Origin: an uncultured Eubacterium sp.
GTDB taxonomy: Bacteria > Bacillota > Clostridia > Lachnospirales > Lachnospiraceae
DNA length: 64,000 bases
Reading direction: 5' to 3'
Assembly (NCBI GenBank): GCA_934316845.1
Contig: CAKRDZ010000013.1
Location: forward strand, 1-64,000
The notes below the pieces were generated by a model. That model worked only from the letters and a program-made list of their open reading frames with translations, ran no database searches and was not told where the DNA came from. The position numbers and the translations under genes are program-made. Positions 32,351 through 40,463 of this stretch are shown here, one piece after another. Numbering within the stretch: the stretch's first letter is position 1; every line of letters starts with the position of its first letter.

Positions 32351-34375
32351 ATGGATCAACAGAGCAAAGGTATTTCATTAAAGAAAATAAAAGTTACAGA
32401 TCGTTTTTTGAAACGTGAGATGGAACTTGCGAGGACAGAGGTGATCCCGTATCAATGGGATGCACTCAATGACAACGTCGATGGGGCAGAGCCAAGTTTC
32501 TGTATGCGCAATTTCAAACTGGCGGCAAAACTGGGAGAAAGACGGAGAGCACAGGGACAGGAAAGTCTTCCGGTATGGACGACCGAAGAATTTAATCTGG
32601 TGCCGGAAAAAGGCAGACCGATGGAAGACCGGTTTTACGGATTTGTGTTCCAGGATACCGATTTTTCCAAATGGATCGAGGCAGTTGGCTATTCTCTGGC
32701 GGCGCACCCGGATCCGGAACTTGAAAAACTGGCGGATGAGGCGATTGACATTGTGTGTGCGGCACAGTATGAGGATGGGTATCTTGACACCTTTTATATC
32801 ATCAACGATCCGTCGAAGCGGCTTACCAATCTGCGTGACCACCACGAATTGTACTGCTTTGGGCATCTGACCGAAGGGGCAGTCGCTTATTATGAAGGGA
32901 CGGGAAAAGACAAATTGCTGAAAGCGGCGATTCGTTTTGCGGATTACGTCGAAGCACATTTTGGAGAAGAACCGGGAAAATGCAAAGGCTATCCGGGACA
33001 TGAGATCGCGGAGATGGCGTTGGGGAGACTGTATGAACTCACTGGCGAAGACCGCTATCTGAAACTTGCGGCATTTTTTGTAGATGAGCGTGGAAAAAAA
33101 CCGTATTATTTTGATAAAGAACATGGAATTGTGAGAGATCCGGGCGAGGTCAATGACGATTATTATCATCAGGCACACCTTCCGGTACGCGAGCAGAAAG
33201 AGGCGGTGGGACACGCCGTGCGTGCGGTCTATCTCTACACAGGGATGGCAATAATTGCCAAATATAAAAACGACGATACGCTGCAGACCGCTTGTGAACG
33301 CTTGTGGGACAGCATGACAAATGAAAAAATGTATATTACAGGAGGAATCGGTGGTACGCCGGAGGGAGAGGCATTTTCCTATCCGTTCCATCTGCCGAAC
33401 GATCGTATGTACAACGAGAGCTGTGCGGCGATCGGACTGGCATTTTTTGCCAGAAGAATGCTGGAAATGTCCCCGAAAAATAAGTATGCGGACGCAATGG
33501 AACGCGCGATATATAATACCGTTCTTGGCGGCATGGCGTTGGACGGAAAAAGTTTCTTTTATGTGAATCCGATGGAGGCTTATCCGGAGGGAGTCCGCCA
33601 CGATGCGCAGTTAAAGCATGTGGTACTTCCGCGGCAAAAATGGTTTGGGTGCGCCTGCTGTCCGCCAAACATCAATCGGATTTTGAACTCGGTGGCGCAG
33701 TATGCGTACAGTGAAAATGAAGATACTCTGTTTATGCATTTGTATTGCGGCGCAGATATTGATACCGCATTTTCCGGCAAAAAAGTGAAGATTCGGGTGA
33801 CATCCGCTTATCCATGGGAGGAAAATGTTCAGATTTCATTTGAGATGAAAGAGGCCGTATCTTTTACATATGCGATCCGTCTGCCGGGCTGGTGTGCGGA
33901 GGCAAAAGTACTGGTAAATGGCGGGGAGGCCTGTGGAGAAGAAAAAGACGGCTATCTGTACATTTCCAGAAATTGGGAAAATGGCGACCGCATAGACTGC
34001 ACATTTCCGATGAAAGCGCTGTATTATCAGGCGGATACCAGAGTGCGCGACGATATCGGAAAAGCAGCATTGATGCGCGGGCCGATCGTATATTGCGTGG
34101 AAGAGGCGGATAATGGAAAAGAATTGTCCCTTCTTCAGGCAGATGTCTCGTGTGAACCTCAGATCATAGAAGAAAAATGGGATCTTGCCGGGGCGGAAGA
34201 TGTCGTCCGGCTACGGGGCAGAGGACGTCGGATCGTGCCGCAGGAAGGCAGGCTTTATCAGCCGTTTTGCGGTTATCAGTATGAAGAAACAGACATTACA
34301 TTTATCCCGTATTATACCTGGTGCAACCGCGGTGTCGGTGAGATGAAAGTCTTTTTACCGATCGCCGGTATCTGA
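32351..34375 (+). CDS. Glycoside hydrolase family 127, beta-L-arabinofuranosidase-like
   Basis: The 674-residue protein is GH127 (DUF1680), which releases L-arabinofuranose from plant glycans such as hydroxyproline-linked arabinans. The zinc-binding catalytic set is visible: Glu and Cys in YNESCAA near residue 356 and the Cys pair in GCACCPPN near 435, one of which acts as nucleophile in HypBA1-type enzymes. An (alpha/alpha)6 barrel fills the first 440 residues, followed by beta domains. The ATG at 32351 follows GGAGGG; an in-frame ATG at 32306 is upstream of the promoter. There is no signal peptide. Confidence 0.92.
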   Translation: MDQQSKGISLKKIKVTDRFLKREMELARTEVIPYQWDALNDNVDGAEPSFCMRNFKLAAKLGERRRAQGQESLPVWTTEEFNLVPEKGRPMEDRFYGFVFQDTDFSKWIEAVGYSLAAHPDPELEKLADEAIDIVCAAQYEDGYLDTFYIINDPSKRLTNLRDHHELYCFGHLTEGAVAYYEGTGKDKLLKAAIRFADYVEAHFGEEPGKCKGYPGHEIAEMALGRLYELTGEDRYLKLAAFFVDERGKKPYYFDKEHGIVRDPGEVNDDYYHQAHLPVREQKEAVGHAVRAVYLYTGMAIIAKYKNDDTLQTACERLWDSMTNEKMYITGGIGGTPEGEAFSYPFHLPNDRMYNESCAAIGLAFFARRMLEMSPKNKYADAMERAIYNTVLGGMALDGKSFFYVNPMEAYPEGVRHDAQLKHVVLPRQKWFGCACCPPNINRILNSVAQYAYSENEDTLFMHLYCGADIDTAFSGKKVKIRVTSAYPWEENVQISFEMKEAVSFTYAIRLPGWCAEAKVLVNGGEACGEEKDGYLYISRNWENGDRIDCTFPMKALYYQADTRVRDDIGKAALMRGPIVYCVEEADNGKELSLLQADVSCEPQIIEEKWDLAGAEDVVRLRGRGRRIVPQEGRLYQPFCGYQYEETDITFIPYYTWCNRGVGEMKVFLPIAGI

Positions 34376-35215
34376 AAAACGAGTACGCGTCGCATGGCCG
34401 GATTTACAGCGGTAATCTCTGGGAGTTTGGCCGGTGACGCGTTTAAATGTCCGCGAAAAATTGTGGTTGTCGGAAAAGCCAAGCTGATAAGCAATTTCCG
34501 TGATGCTCAACGGAGAGCCGGAGAGCATTTCTTTGGCTGCTTCCATCTGTTGTTCATTAATATATGTCTTTAAGTGCATTCCCGTTATCTTCGAAAAAAT
34601 ACTGGAGAGGTGGCGTGGGGAATATTGAAGATAACACGCAATTTCCTGCACTTTCACACCATGATTCCGATTCCAGTGTACATACGTCTTAATCTTTTCG
34701 CAAAGATCAATATTGTGCTGCGAAAATCCTTCTGCGCTCTGGTCATTTTGAAGAACTTTTCGGTTTAAATACAGCTGATTATGAAGTTCAAGCAGCAGGG
34801 CGCTCAGTAAAAAAGAAGATTGAGCCAGATTAACACAAGTTTGTTCATTGTGGTAAATCTGAGACAAAAGCGCCTGGACCTTGGAAAAATCTGGTATTTT
34901 TGCCTGAACAGGGAGCGGGAAAAAGGTAGTTTCCGATGTGCTGCCGGTATCCGGTAGACGAAAATGGAGCCAGTGAAAGGCACAGCAGGAAGGCTTCCAT
35001 CCGTATTGGTGGCGGCAGGGTGCCATCAGGATATATTCTCCCTTGGAAACCGTATATTTTCCAAATTCGTCGGCGATGTAGAGAACGCCCTCATCGATAA
35101 TCATTAATTCATATTCATGCAATGCCCGGCTGTAGTGAATCCAATCCGGAGACATCGTCGCTTCTTTGCCAAGCCATAAAAAATCAAGTGCTGTCTGGCT
35201 GGGAATCTGAAACAT
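34355..35215 (-). CDS. AraC family regulator convergent to GH127
   Basis: The 286-residue protein has an N-terminal ligand-binding half (YELMIIDEGVLYIADEFGKYTVSKGEYILMAP, about 33-64). The C-terminal AraC double helix-turn-helix is HGVKVQEIACYLQYSPRHLSSIFSKITG and LSITEIAYQLGFSDNHNFSRTFKRVTGQTPRDYR. It overlaps the GH127 gene by 21 bases tail-to-tail and has its own promoter. It probably activates GH127 in response to an arabinose-containing sugar; this is inference from position and from the -35-less GH127 promoter. Confidence 0.87.
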   Translation of the reverse strand: MFQIPSQTALDFLWLGKEATMSPDWIHYSRALHEYELMIIDEGVLYIADEFGKYTVSKGEYILMAPCRHQYGWKPSCCAFHWLHFRLPDTGSTSETTFFPLPVQAKIPDFSKVQALLSQIYHNEQTCVNLAQSSFLLSALLLELHNQLYLNRKVLQNDQSAEGFSQHNIDLCEKIKTYVHWNRNHGVKVQEIACYLQYSPRHLSSIFSKITGMHLKTYINEQQMEAAKEMLSGSPLSITEIAYQLGFSDNHNFSRTFKRVTGQTPRDYRCKSGHATRTRFSDTGDR

Positions 35216-35256
35216 AAGTATCCCCCTTTCTTTTTATTTACGAATGATTTAGTTAT

Positions 35257-35284
35257 ATTATAGCGGAATGCGAATTTGTGTCAA
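35257..35284 (-). promoter_or_regulatory. Promoter of the second AraC gene
   Basis: Minus strand TTGACA (35284-35279), 16 bases, TATAAT (35262-35257). Confidence 0.7.
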
Positions 35285-35300
35285 GTTTCGGCGTTTTTTG

Positions 35301-35329
35301 TTGAAAACAAAACATTAATATGTTATAAT
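35301..35329 (+). promoter_or_regulatory. Promoter of the LemA-like gene
   Basis: TTGAAA (35301-35306), 17 bases, TATAAT (35324-35329). Confidence 0.7.
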
Positions 35330-35362
35330 TTCTCTATAAACAAAATATGAATGGAGAATAAA

Positions 35363-35872
35363 ATGAGCTGGATCGTATGGGTGATAACAGTAATGATTGT
35401 TTTTATATGTATTGCTGTTGTTACTATTTTTTATAATTTGACAAAATTACAGGAAGAGACACGGGAAAAATATCTCGAAGTAGACGGCTGCCAGATGGAA
35501 AAATGGAGTATGGTAAAGCAGCTTTTGGGGTATGTCGAGAGCTATCACGAAGAGGGCAGGACATTTGAGAAAGCTCACGCTGTCTTAGACAGGGATTTTT
35601 TGCTGACCGGAAAGGAAGAACGGGCTTTTCTTTATCGCCAAATGGAGGAAATTCTCGCAGCACTTATTGTTGAGGTAAAAGAACATGGGAATCTGCAATG
35701 CGAAGAAAAGATACGTAATCTCTGTATAAAGCTAAATAATGAAGCAGGCAGGTATCATACGGCAGAAGCGCAGTACAATCAATGCGTATCGAGATACAAT
35801 GCGCAGATTGAGAAAATACCGGACAAATATGTAGCCGCAGTATTTGGCTTGAAAAAACAACCAAGATTATAA
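35363..35872 (+). CDS. Divergent LemA-like membrane protein
   Basis: The 169-residue protein has one N-terminal membrane helix (about 4-25) and a helical domain ending RYHTAEAQYNQCVSRYNAQIEKIPDKYVAAVFGL. This corresponds to the conserved LemA C-terminus (yN..v..yN..i..fP...vA..f). The middle is poorly conserved. LemA function is not established. The start at 35363 follows TGGAG; an ATG four codons upstream is the alternative. It is followed 15 bases later by a membrane signalling-like gene. Confidence 0.65.
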   Translation: MSWIVWVITVMIVFICIAVVTIFYNLTKLQEETREKYLEVDGCQMEKWSMVKQLLGYVESYHEEGRTFEKAHAVLDRDFLLTGKEERAFLYRQMEEILAALIVEVKEHGNLQCEEKIRNLCIKLNNEAGRYHTAEAQYNQCVSRYNAQIEKIPDKYVAAVFGLKKQPRL

Positions 35873-35887
35873 GGAAAGGGTGTTTGA

Positions 35888-37474
35888 ATGAAAAAACATC
35901 GTGTAAGATACGGCTATGCAATAAGTGTGATCGTGATTGTTCTTATGACGATCTTTTTCTGCATACGCTCGTATCATCTGGGGGAATATGAGGGAGCATT
36001 TAGTCAGTCAGAAGTGACAGAACTCAACGATGTCTGGACGAAAACGCCGGACGTCAGCGAAACAGAGGATAATGACTCGTATCTGGTATATTCGTATACG
36101 ACAAAAAATGAAGAGCCGCGTCATCAGGTGCTTGCAATTGAAAGTTACTGGTCGATGATGGAAGTATTTGTCGGCGAAAATAAAGTATTTGAGTGCAAAA
36201 AGGACAACCACGACAGAGGAATTATTGTGCGGTGGGTTGATCTGCCGGATGACATTTCCGGAAAAACCATACGCATCCGCACATTAAATGATGAAAAAGC
36301 ATTGAATCTGAAGCTGATCGGAACGTGCTGTCTGGGGCAGAAAGATGCAATATTAACACGTATGCTCCTTAAAAATATATACGTGGTAATCTTCGCAATC
36401 ATTACCCTTTTGGCATCCGTGACCCTGCTTTTTACAACCTTGCTTTTCCGCAGAAAAATACCGGACAAACTAGTGTCTGCTTTTATCAATCTTGGATTGT
36501 TTATTTTGGCGGCTGGTGTGTGGATTGTCGTAGATTCAAGACTGTTACAGTTCTTTACCGGACATGCGCCGGTTATTGCGCTGGTGTCCTATCTTGCCAT
36601 GTATTTGATGCCGGTATTCTGCTTGATGTTTATCAAAGAAATGCTCAGCAGGCATTATCGGGTACTGGGATATCTGGTATATGGCTTTGAAGGTCTGCTG
36701 ATATTGTCCATATTTACTTACAAGATCACGTCGATTCCAATGTACCGCCTGGTGTATATCGAACATGTGCTGATCCTCGTTTCGATGCTGTTTGCAATAA
36801 AATATTTGATCCAGGAACTGCAGTTGTATCAGAAAGCACTGATGCGGATGCTGACAAAAGGGATTGGGATTTTATTTGTATTTGCCTTTATCGCGATTGT
36901 TGAATTTCACATCGATCACGATTCTTCTTATGCCGTCTTGTTTAGTCTGGGAATGCTTGTATTTATTGCCGTTACATGGCGTGTGGGAATTGCCAGTTTG
37001 TTCCACCGGTTTGAAATGGACTACAGAGTGGCGGAACATAAAAACACAGACGAGTTTGATCCGATCTCCGGAATGGAAAACGAGGAAGCGTTTCAACGAT
37101 TCCGGAACACCGATGACGCTTCTGATGAATTGACCTATATTCGATTTGTCATTGAAAATGATATGGATTATCCGGAAAAAGATAAATGGAAATTTGAGCA
37201 GCTTATCCTTGATACGGCAGACTGCATCCAGACGATATTTGAATCGCGCGGAAAATGTTACTGCCTGAATGACAGGGAATTTATGGTTGTTCTCAAATAT
37301 ATAAAATCAGTTCAGGTACAAGAGTGCCTGAAAAATGTAGAAGCCGTCATACAAAACAGAAACCGTCACAGAAGAGAACCAATTCAAATCCGTTATGCGT
37401 ATGCGCAGATGCCGCAGGAATGCGATGAAGAGGTCGAGTTGTATGATCTGGTAGAAGAAAGAGTACATATATAA
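35888..37474 (+). CDS. 7TM sensor protein with degenerate GGDEF-like domain
   Basis: The 528-residue protein has an N-terminal helix (11-28) and an extracellular beta-rich domain (about 35-155). Seven or so membrane helices follow (about 160-380), in the 7TMR-DISM style. The C-terminal region resembles a diguanylate cyclase that has lost its active site: FDPISGMENEEAFQRF stands where D.LTGL.NR.AF is expected, and CYCLNDREFMVVL where the GGDEF loop should be. Its c-di-GMP synthesis is therefore very unlikely; it may bind a nucleotide or a partner. It is co-transcribed with the LemA-like gene. Confidence 0.7.
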   Translation: MKKHRVRYGYAISVIVIVLMTIFFCIRSYHLGEYEGAFSQSEVTELNDVWTKTPDVSETEDNDSYLVYSYTTKNEEPRHQVLAIESYWSMMEVFVGENKVFECKKDNHDRGIIVRWVDLPDDISGKTIRIRTLNDEKALNLKLIGTCCLGQKDAILTRMLLKNIYVVIFAIITLLASVTLLFTTLLFRRKIPDKLVSAFINLGLFILAAGVWIVVDSRLLQFFTGHAPVIALVSYLAMYLMPVFCLMFIKEMLSRHYRVLGYLVYGFEGLLILSIFTYKITSIPMYRLVYIEHVLILVSMLFAIKYLIQELQLYQKALMRMLTKGIGILFVFAFIAIVEFHIDHDSSYAVLFSLGMLVFIAVTWRVGIASLFHRFEMDYRVAEHKNTDEFDPISGMENEEAFQRFRNTDDASDELTYIRFVIENDMDYPEKDKWKFEQLILDTADCIQTIFESRGKCYCLNDREFMVVLKYIKSVQVQECLKNVEAVIQNRNRHRREPIQIRYAYAQMPQECDEEVELYDLVEERVHI

Positions 37475-37503
37475 AGGGCAGAGGATTGCTGTCCGGACAA
37501 GTA

Positions 37504-37533
37504 AAAAGAGATCCCGCTTTTGGAATCTCTTTT
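37504..37533 (+). terminator. Terminator
   Basis: aaaagagat (37504-37512) pairs with atctctttt (37525-37533), followed by ATTTTTG. The next 180 bases are A+T-rich and hold no gene that I can see. Confidence 0.65.
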
Positions 37534-37718
37534 ATTTTTGATATTATTATAAAGTATAAAGGCTTCGCAAATAGCGATTTGAACAAGTGACATCATAGTA
37601 TAAGTAACGAAAAAAGTCAATAGCAGGAGGGCAAGAACTAATAACTATAAATTATTAAATGAAAAACATTATTAAACGAAGTTAAAGAAGAGTTTTGATT
37701 TATTTAATAAAGTGCCTA

Positions 37719-37789
37719 TGGACGAAACGGAAAAATCGTGTTATACTAAGTCAGTGAACAAAAAACGAAGGATGTAACGGTTCCGTTAC
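37719..37789 (+). promoter_or_regulatory. Promoter and palindrome of the Lrp-panD-coaBC cluster
   Basis: TGGACG (37719-37724), 17 bases, TATACT (37742-37747). In the leader is a perfect palindrome, GTAACGG-tt-CCGTTAC (37774-37789), 24 bases before the Lrp start. It could be an autoregulatory operator or a short RNA hairpin. Confidence 0.55.
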
Positions 37790-37813
37790 CAGAAATAAAA
37801 GAGGGCGTCAGAT

Positions 37814-38263
37814 ATGAAAAACGATCAGTTAGATGCGATTGATAAAAAAATATTGACAATTTTACAAAAAGATGCTAGAACACCTGTAAAGGACATTGCG
37901 CAGGAAGTCTTCCTGACGGCACCTGCTGTGTCGGCGAGGATCAATCACCTCGTGAAGCAGAATTACATTACCGGATTTCATGCAAGTCTGAATCCGGAAC
38001 TGCTGGGATATCACATTAAAGCATTCATTAATCTTGAAGTTGCGCCGAAAGATAAACAGGAGTTCTATCCGTATATTGAGAACTGGCCGAATGTGATCGA
38101 GTGCAACTGCGTGACAGGGGATTATTCGATGCTTTTGGAGGTTCAGTTTAAGAGTACGGACGAGCTGGATCAGTTTATCGGCGAATTGCAGGTATATGGA
38201 AGAACGAAGACACTTATCGTGTTTTCTACATCAGTAGAACACCGCGAAGTGGCAGTACAGTAA
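37814..38263 (+). CDS. Lrp/AsnC family regulator
   Basis: The 149-residue protein has the Lrp helix-turn-helix (LDAIDKKILTILQKDARTPVKDIAQEVFLTAPAVSARINHLV, residues 6-47) and the RAM ligand-binding domain with VTGDYSMLLEVQF near 100. These regulators usually sense amino acids. It precedes panD by about 34 bases, so it might tune beta-alanine or CoA supply, but no evidence beyond order supports that. Confidence 0.9.
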   Translation: MKNDQLDAIDKKILTILQKDARTPVKDIAQEVFLTAPAVSARINHLVKQNYITGFHASLNPELLGYHIKAFINLEVAPKDKQEFYPYIENWPNVIECNCVTGDYSMLLEVQFKSTDELDQFIGELQVYGRTKTLIVFSTSVEHREVAVQ

Positions 38264-38296
38264 CATTGAGTTGAAGAGAAAGAAGGATACAGTATT

Positions 38297-38680
38297 ATGA
38301 ATATTTCGATGTTAAAAGGGAAAATTCATCGTGCAACAGTAGTACAGGCAGAATTAAATTATGTAGGAAGTATTACAGTAGATCCTGTTTTGATGGAAGC
38401 TGCCGGCATTTTAGAATATGAAAAAGTCCAGATCGTGGACGTGGAAAATGGAAGCCGTTTTGAGACGTATACGATCGCCGGCGAGGAAAATTCCGGTATG
38501 ATCTGTCTGAATGGGGCAGCAGCACGTATGGTACAGGTCGGCGACCATATTATTTTGATGGCATACGCGGATATGACGCCGGAAGAAGCAAAGACGCATA
38601 AACCGAAAGTTGTTTTTGTCGATGACGACAACAAGATCAAGCAGATCTCGACGTATGAAAAACACGGACAATTGATGTAG
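38297..38680 (+). CDS. panD: Aspartate 1-decarboxylase
   Basis: PanD makes beta-alanine from aspartate for pantothenate. The 127-residue zymogen has the self-cleavage site Gly24-Ser25 in NYVGSITVD, which yields the pyruvoyl cofactor. The conserved [10 protein letters not shown] start, NGSRFETY near 52 and [20 protein letters not shown] near 73 confirm the family. It is about 29 kb away from panG-panB-panC and directly precedes coaBC. AGAAAGAAGGATAC upstream serves as a weak ribosome site. Confidence 0.97.
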   Translation: MNISMLKGKIHRATVVQAELNYVGSITVDPVLMEAAGILEYEKVQIVDVENGSRFETYTIAGEENSGMICLNGAAARMVQVGDHIILMAYADMTPEEAKTHKPKVVFVDDDNKIKQISTYEKHGQLM

Positions 38681-38693
38681 ACAGGAGGCCGTT

Positions 38694-39881
38694 ATGTTAA
38701 AAGGGAAAACGGTAGTTCTCGGCGTGACGGGAAGTATTGCCGCCTACAAAATGGCAAATCTTACCAGTATGCTGACAAAACTGCACTGTGATGTGCATGT
38801 GATCATGACAAAAAATGCGACCAATATTATCAATCCGATCACATTTGAGACGCTGACGGCGCACAAATGTCTGGTGGATACGTTTGACCGCAATTTTAAT
38901 TATAATATTGAGCATGTGGCGCTCGGCGAAAAAGCCGATGTGGTACTTGTGGCACCGGCATCTGCCAATGTGATCGGAAAAATGGCGGCAGGCATCGCCG
39001 ATGATATGCTTACGACGACGCTTCTTGCCTGCAAGTGCAGGAAAATTGTCGCGCCGGCAATGAATACCAATATGTATGAAAATCCGATCGTACAGGCAAA
39101 TTTGAAGAAATTAAAGGAATTTGGCATGGAAGTGATCGAGCCGGCATCCGGTATGCTTGCGTGCCGTGTGGAAGGCAAGGGAAAACTTCCTTCCGAAGAT
39201 GTCCTTTTGGAATATATTTTGCGCGAAATCCAGTTTGAAAAAGATATGACAGGAAAAAAAGTGCTTGTGACAGCGGGGGCGACGCAGGAAGCAATTGATC
39301 CGGTACGTTATATCACCAATCATTCCACCGGGAAGATGGGGTACGCGCTGGCAAAAATTGCCATGCGGAGAGGCGCTGATGTGACGCTTGTGACAGCCCC
39401 GACGAATCTTCCGGCGCCAATGTTTGTCGATGTTGTACCTGTGGTAAGTGCGCAGGATATGTTTGAAGCAGTCAAAGAACGTGCACCGCAGATGGACATC
39501 ATCATCAAGGCGGCTGCCGTTGCGGATTATACGCCGTTTTTTGTGAGTGATGAGAAGATCAAGAAAAAAGACGGGGATCTGTCGCTGCCGATGAAACGGA
39601 CGACGGATATCCTTGCGTACCTTGGAGAACACCGCAGACCGGGGCAGTTTATCTGTGGTTTTTCGATGGAGACAGAAGATCTGGTGGAAAACTCCAAACA
39701 GAAGCTGCAGAAGAAAAAGGCGGATCTGATCGTTGCCAATAATCTGCGCGACGAAGGTGCCGGATTTGGCACAGATACGAATGTTGTTACGCTGGTTATG
39801 GAAGAAGGAATTGTGGAACTTCCGTGTATGTCCAAAGAGCAAGTGGCAGAAGTGATATTGGATGCCATTACAAAAGAATGA
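38694..39881 (+). CDS. coaBC: Bifunctional phosphopantothenoylcysteine synthetase/decarboxylase
   Basis: The 395-residue fusion carries both steps from 4'-phosphopantothenate to 4'-phosphopantetheine. The N-terminal CoaC flavoprotein half (1-180) has GSIAAYK near 12, the catalytic His in NIEHVALG near 70 and PAMNTNMYENP near 122. The C-terminal CoaB half (about 186-395) has VTAGATQEAIDPVRYITNHSTGKMGYALA and the KKKADLIVANNL stretch. GGAGG precedes the start, 13 bases after panD. Together panGBC, panD and coaBC cover most of CoA synthesis. Confidence 0.97.
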   Translation: MLKGKTVVLGVTGSIAAYKMANLTSMLTKLHCDVHVIMTKNATNIINPITFETLTAHKCLVDTFDRNFNYNIEHVALGEKADVVLVAPASANVIGKMAAGIADDMLTTTLLACKCRKIVAPAMNTNMYENPIVQANLKKLKEFGMEVIEPASGMLACRVEGKGKLPSEDVLLEYILREIQFEKDMTGKKVLVTAGATQEAIDPVRYITNHSTGKMGYALAKIAMRRGADVTLVTAPTNLPAPMFVDVVPVVSAQDMFEAVKERAPQMDIIIKAAAVADYTPFFVSDEKIKKKDGDLSLPMKRTTDILAYLGEHRRPGQFICGFSMETEDLVENSKQKLQKKKADLIVANNLRDEGAGFGTDTNVVTLVMEEGIVELPCMSKEQVAEVILDAITKE

Positions 39882-39903
39882 AAATATATTTTATAGATAA
39901 AGG

Positions 39904-39935
39904 GAAAACGGGCGGCCTTGCGGCTGCCCGTTTTC
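39904..39935. terminator. Bidirectional terminator between coaBC and veg
   Basis: gaaaacgggc (39904-39913) pairs with gcccgttttc (39926-39935). The A- and T-rich stem ends would serve the two convergent transcripts. Confidence 0.7.
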
Positions 39936-39958
39936 GTGAGAAAAGTAATATAAAGTTA

Positions 39959-40204
39959 TTATGCTTTACAAAGCTTAATCTGGACGTCGTGTGTCAGTAC
40001 ATCGGTGTAGCTGTAAGATACAGTCTGAAATGTATCTTCAAAACCATTTTTTACAGAAATTAAAAATATACTGGGATACGTATCCGTGATAATTCCCTCT
40101 GTGACATCAACGCGGTGTCTGCCAAGGTTACAACGGATCTCTACTTTGCTACCGATGTGTTTACTTACGGCTCTTCTTACAGAACCTACATCTGTTTTAA
40201 TCAT
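39959..40204 (-). CDS. veg: Veg family protein
   Basis: The 81-residue protein matches Veg: an IxxxVGsVRRAVSKHIGSKVEIRCNLGRHR N-terminus, then EGIITDTYPSIFLI and SYSYTDVLTHDVQIKL. In Bacillus subtilis Veg stimulates biofilm formation by affecting the SinR system; that pathway is not expected here. It has a consensus promoter (40323-40295, minus strand), in keeping with the high expression known for veg. A cctg-taaaag-cagg hairpin lies over the ribosome site. Confidence 0.88.
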   Translation of the reverse strand: MIKTDVGSVRRAVSKHIGSKVEIRCNLGRHRVDVTEGIITDTYPSIFLISVKNGFEDTFQTVSYSYTDVLTHDVQIKLCKA

Positions 40205-40294
40205 ATCTAACCGGCCTTTCTCCTGCTTTTACAGGCGCTCTTTAATCAATAAATATCCCAAGTGTATAACCACGATATATAGAAATACATGTTC

Positions 40295-40323
40295 ATTGTA
40301 CTACATAATATTGTGCTTGTCAA
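40295..40323 (-). promoter_or_regulatory. Promoter of veg
   Basis: Minus strand TTGACA (40323-40318), 17 bases, TACAAT (40300-40295). The leader to the start codon is about 85 bases. Confidence 0.75.
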
Positions 40324-40397
40324 GTCTCCTAACACTATTATATGCCAAAAATTAGAAAATATGCAGAAAAAAGGTTTTCTTTTAACGACTGCAAGTG

Positions 40398-40428
40398 GCA
40401 TATTTCCGGGATGGTGTGAATAGGTATA
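40398..40428 (+). promoter_or_regulatory. Possible sporulation (SigE-like) promoter of sipL
   Basis: GCATATT (40398-40404) resembles a SigE -35, and aATAggtAta about 14 bases later is a poor match to its CATACAnT -10. Control of SipL by SigE is known in Clostridioides difficile; the -10 match here is weak. Confidence 0.3.
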
Positions 40429-40463
40429 AAAAAGAGAGAAAAACTTTGGACAGTGGAGGGGCT

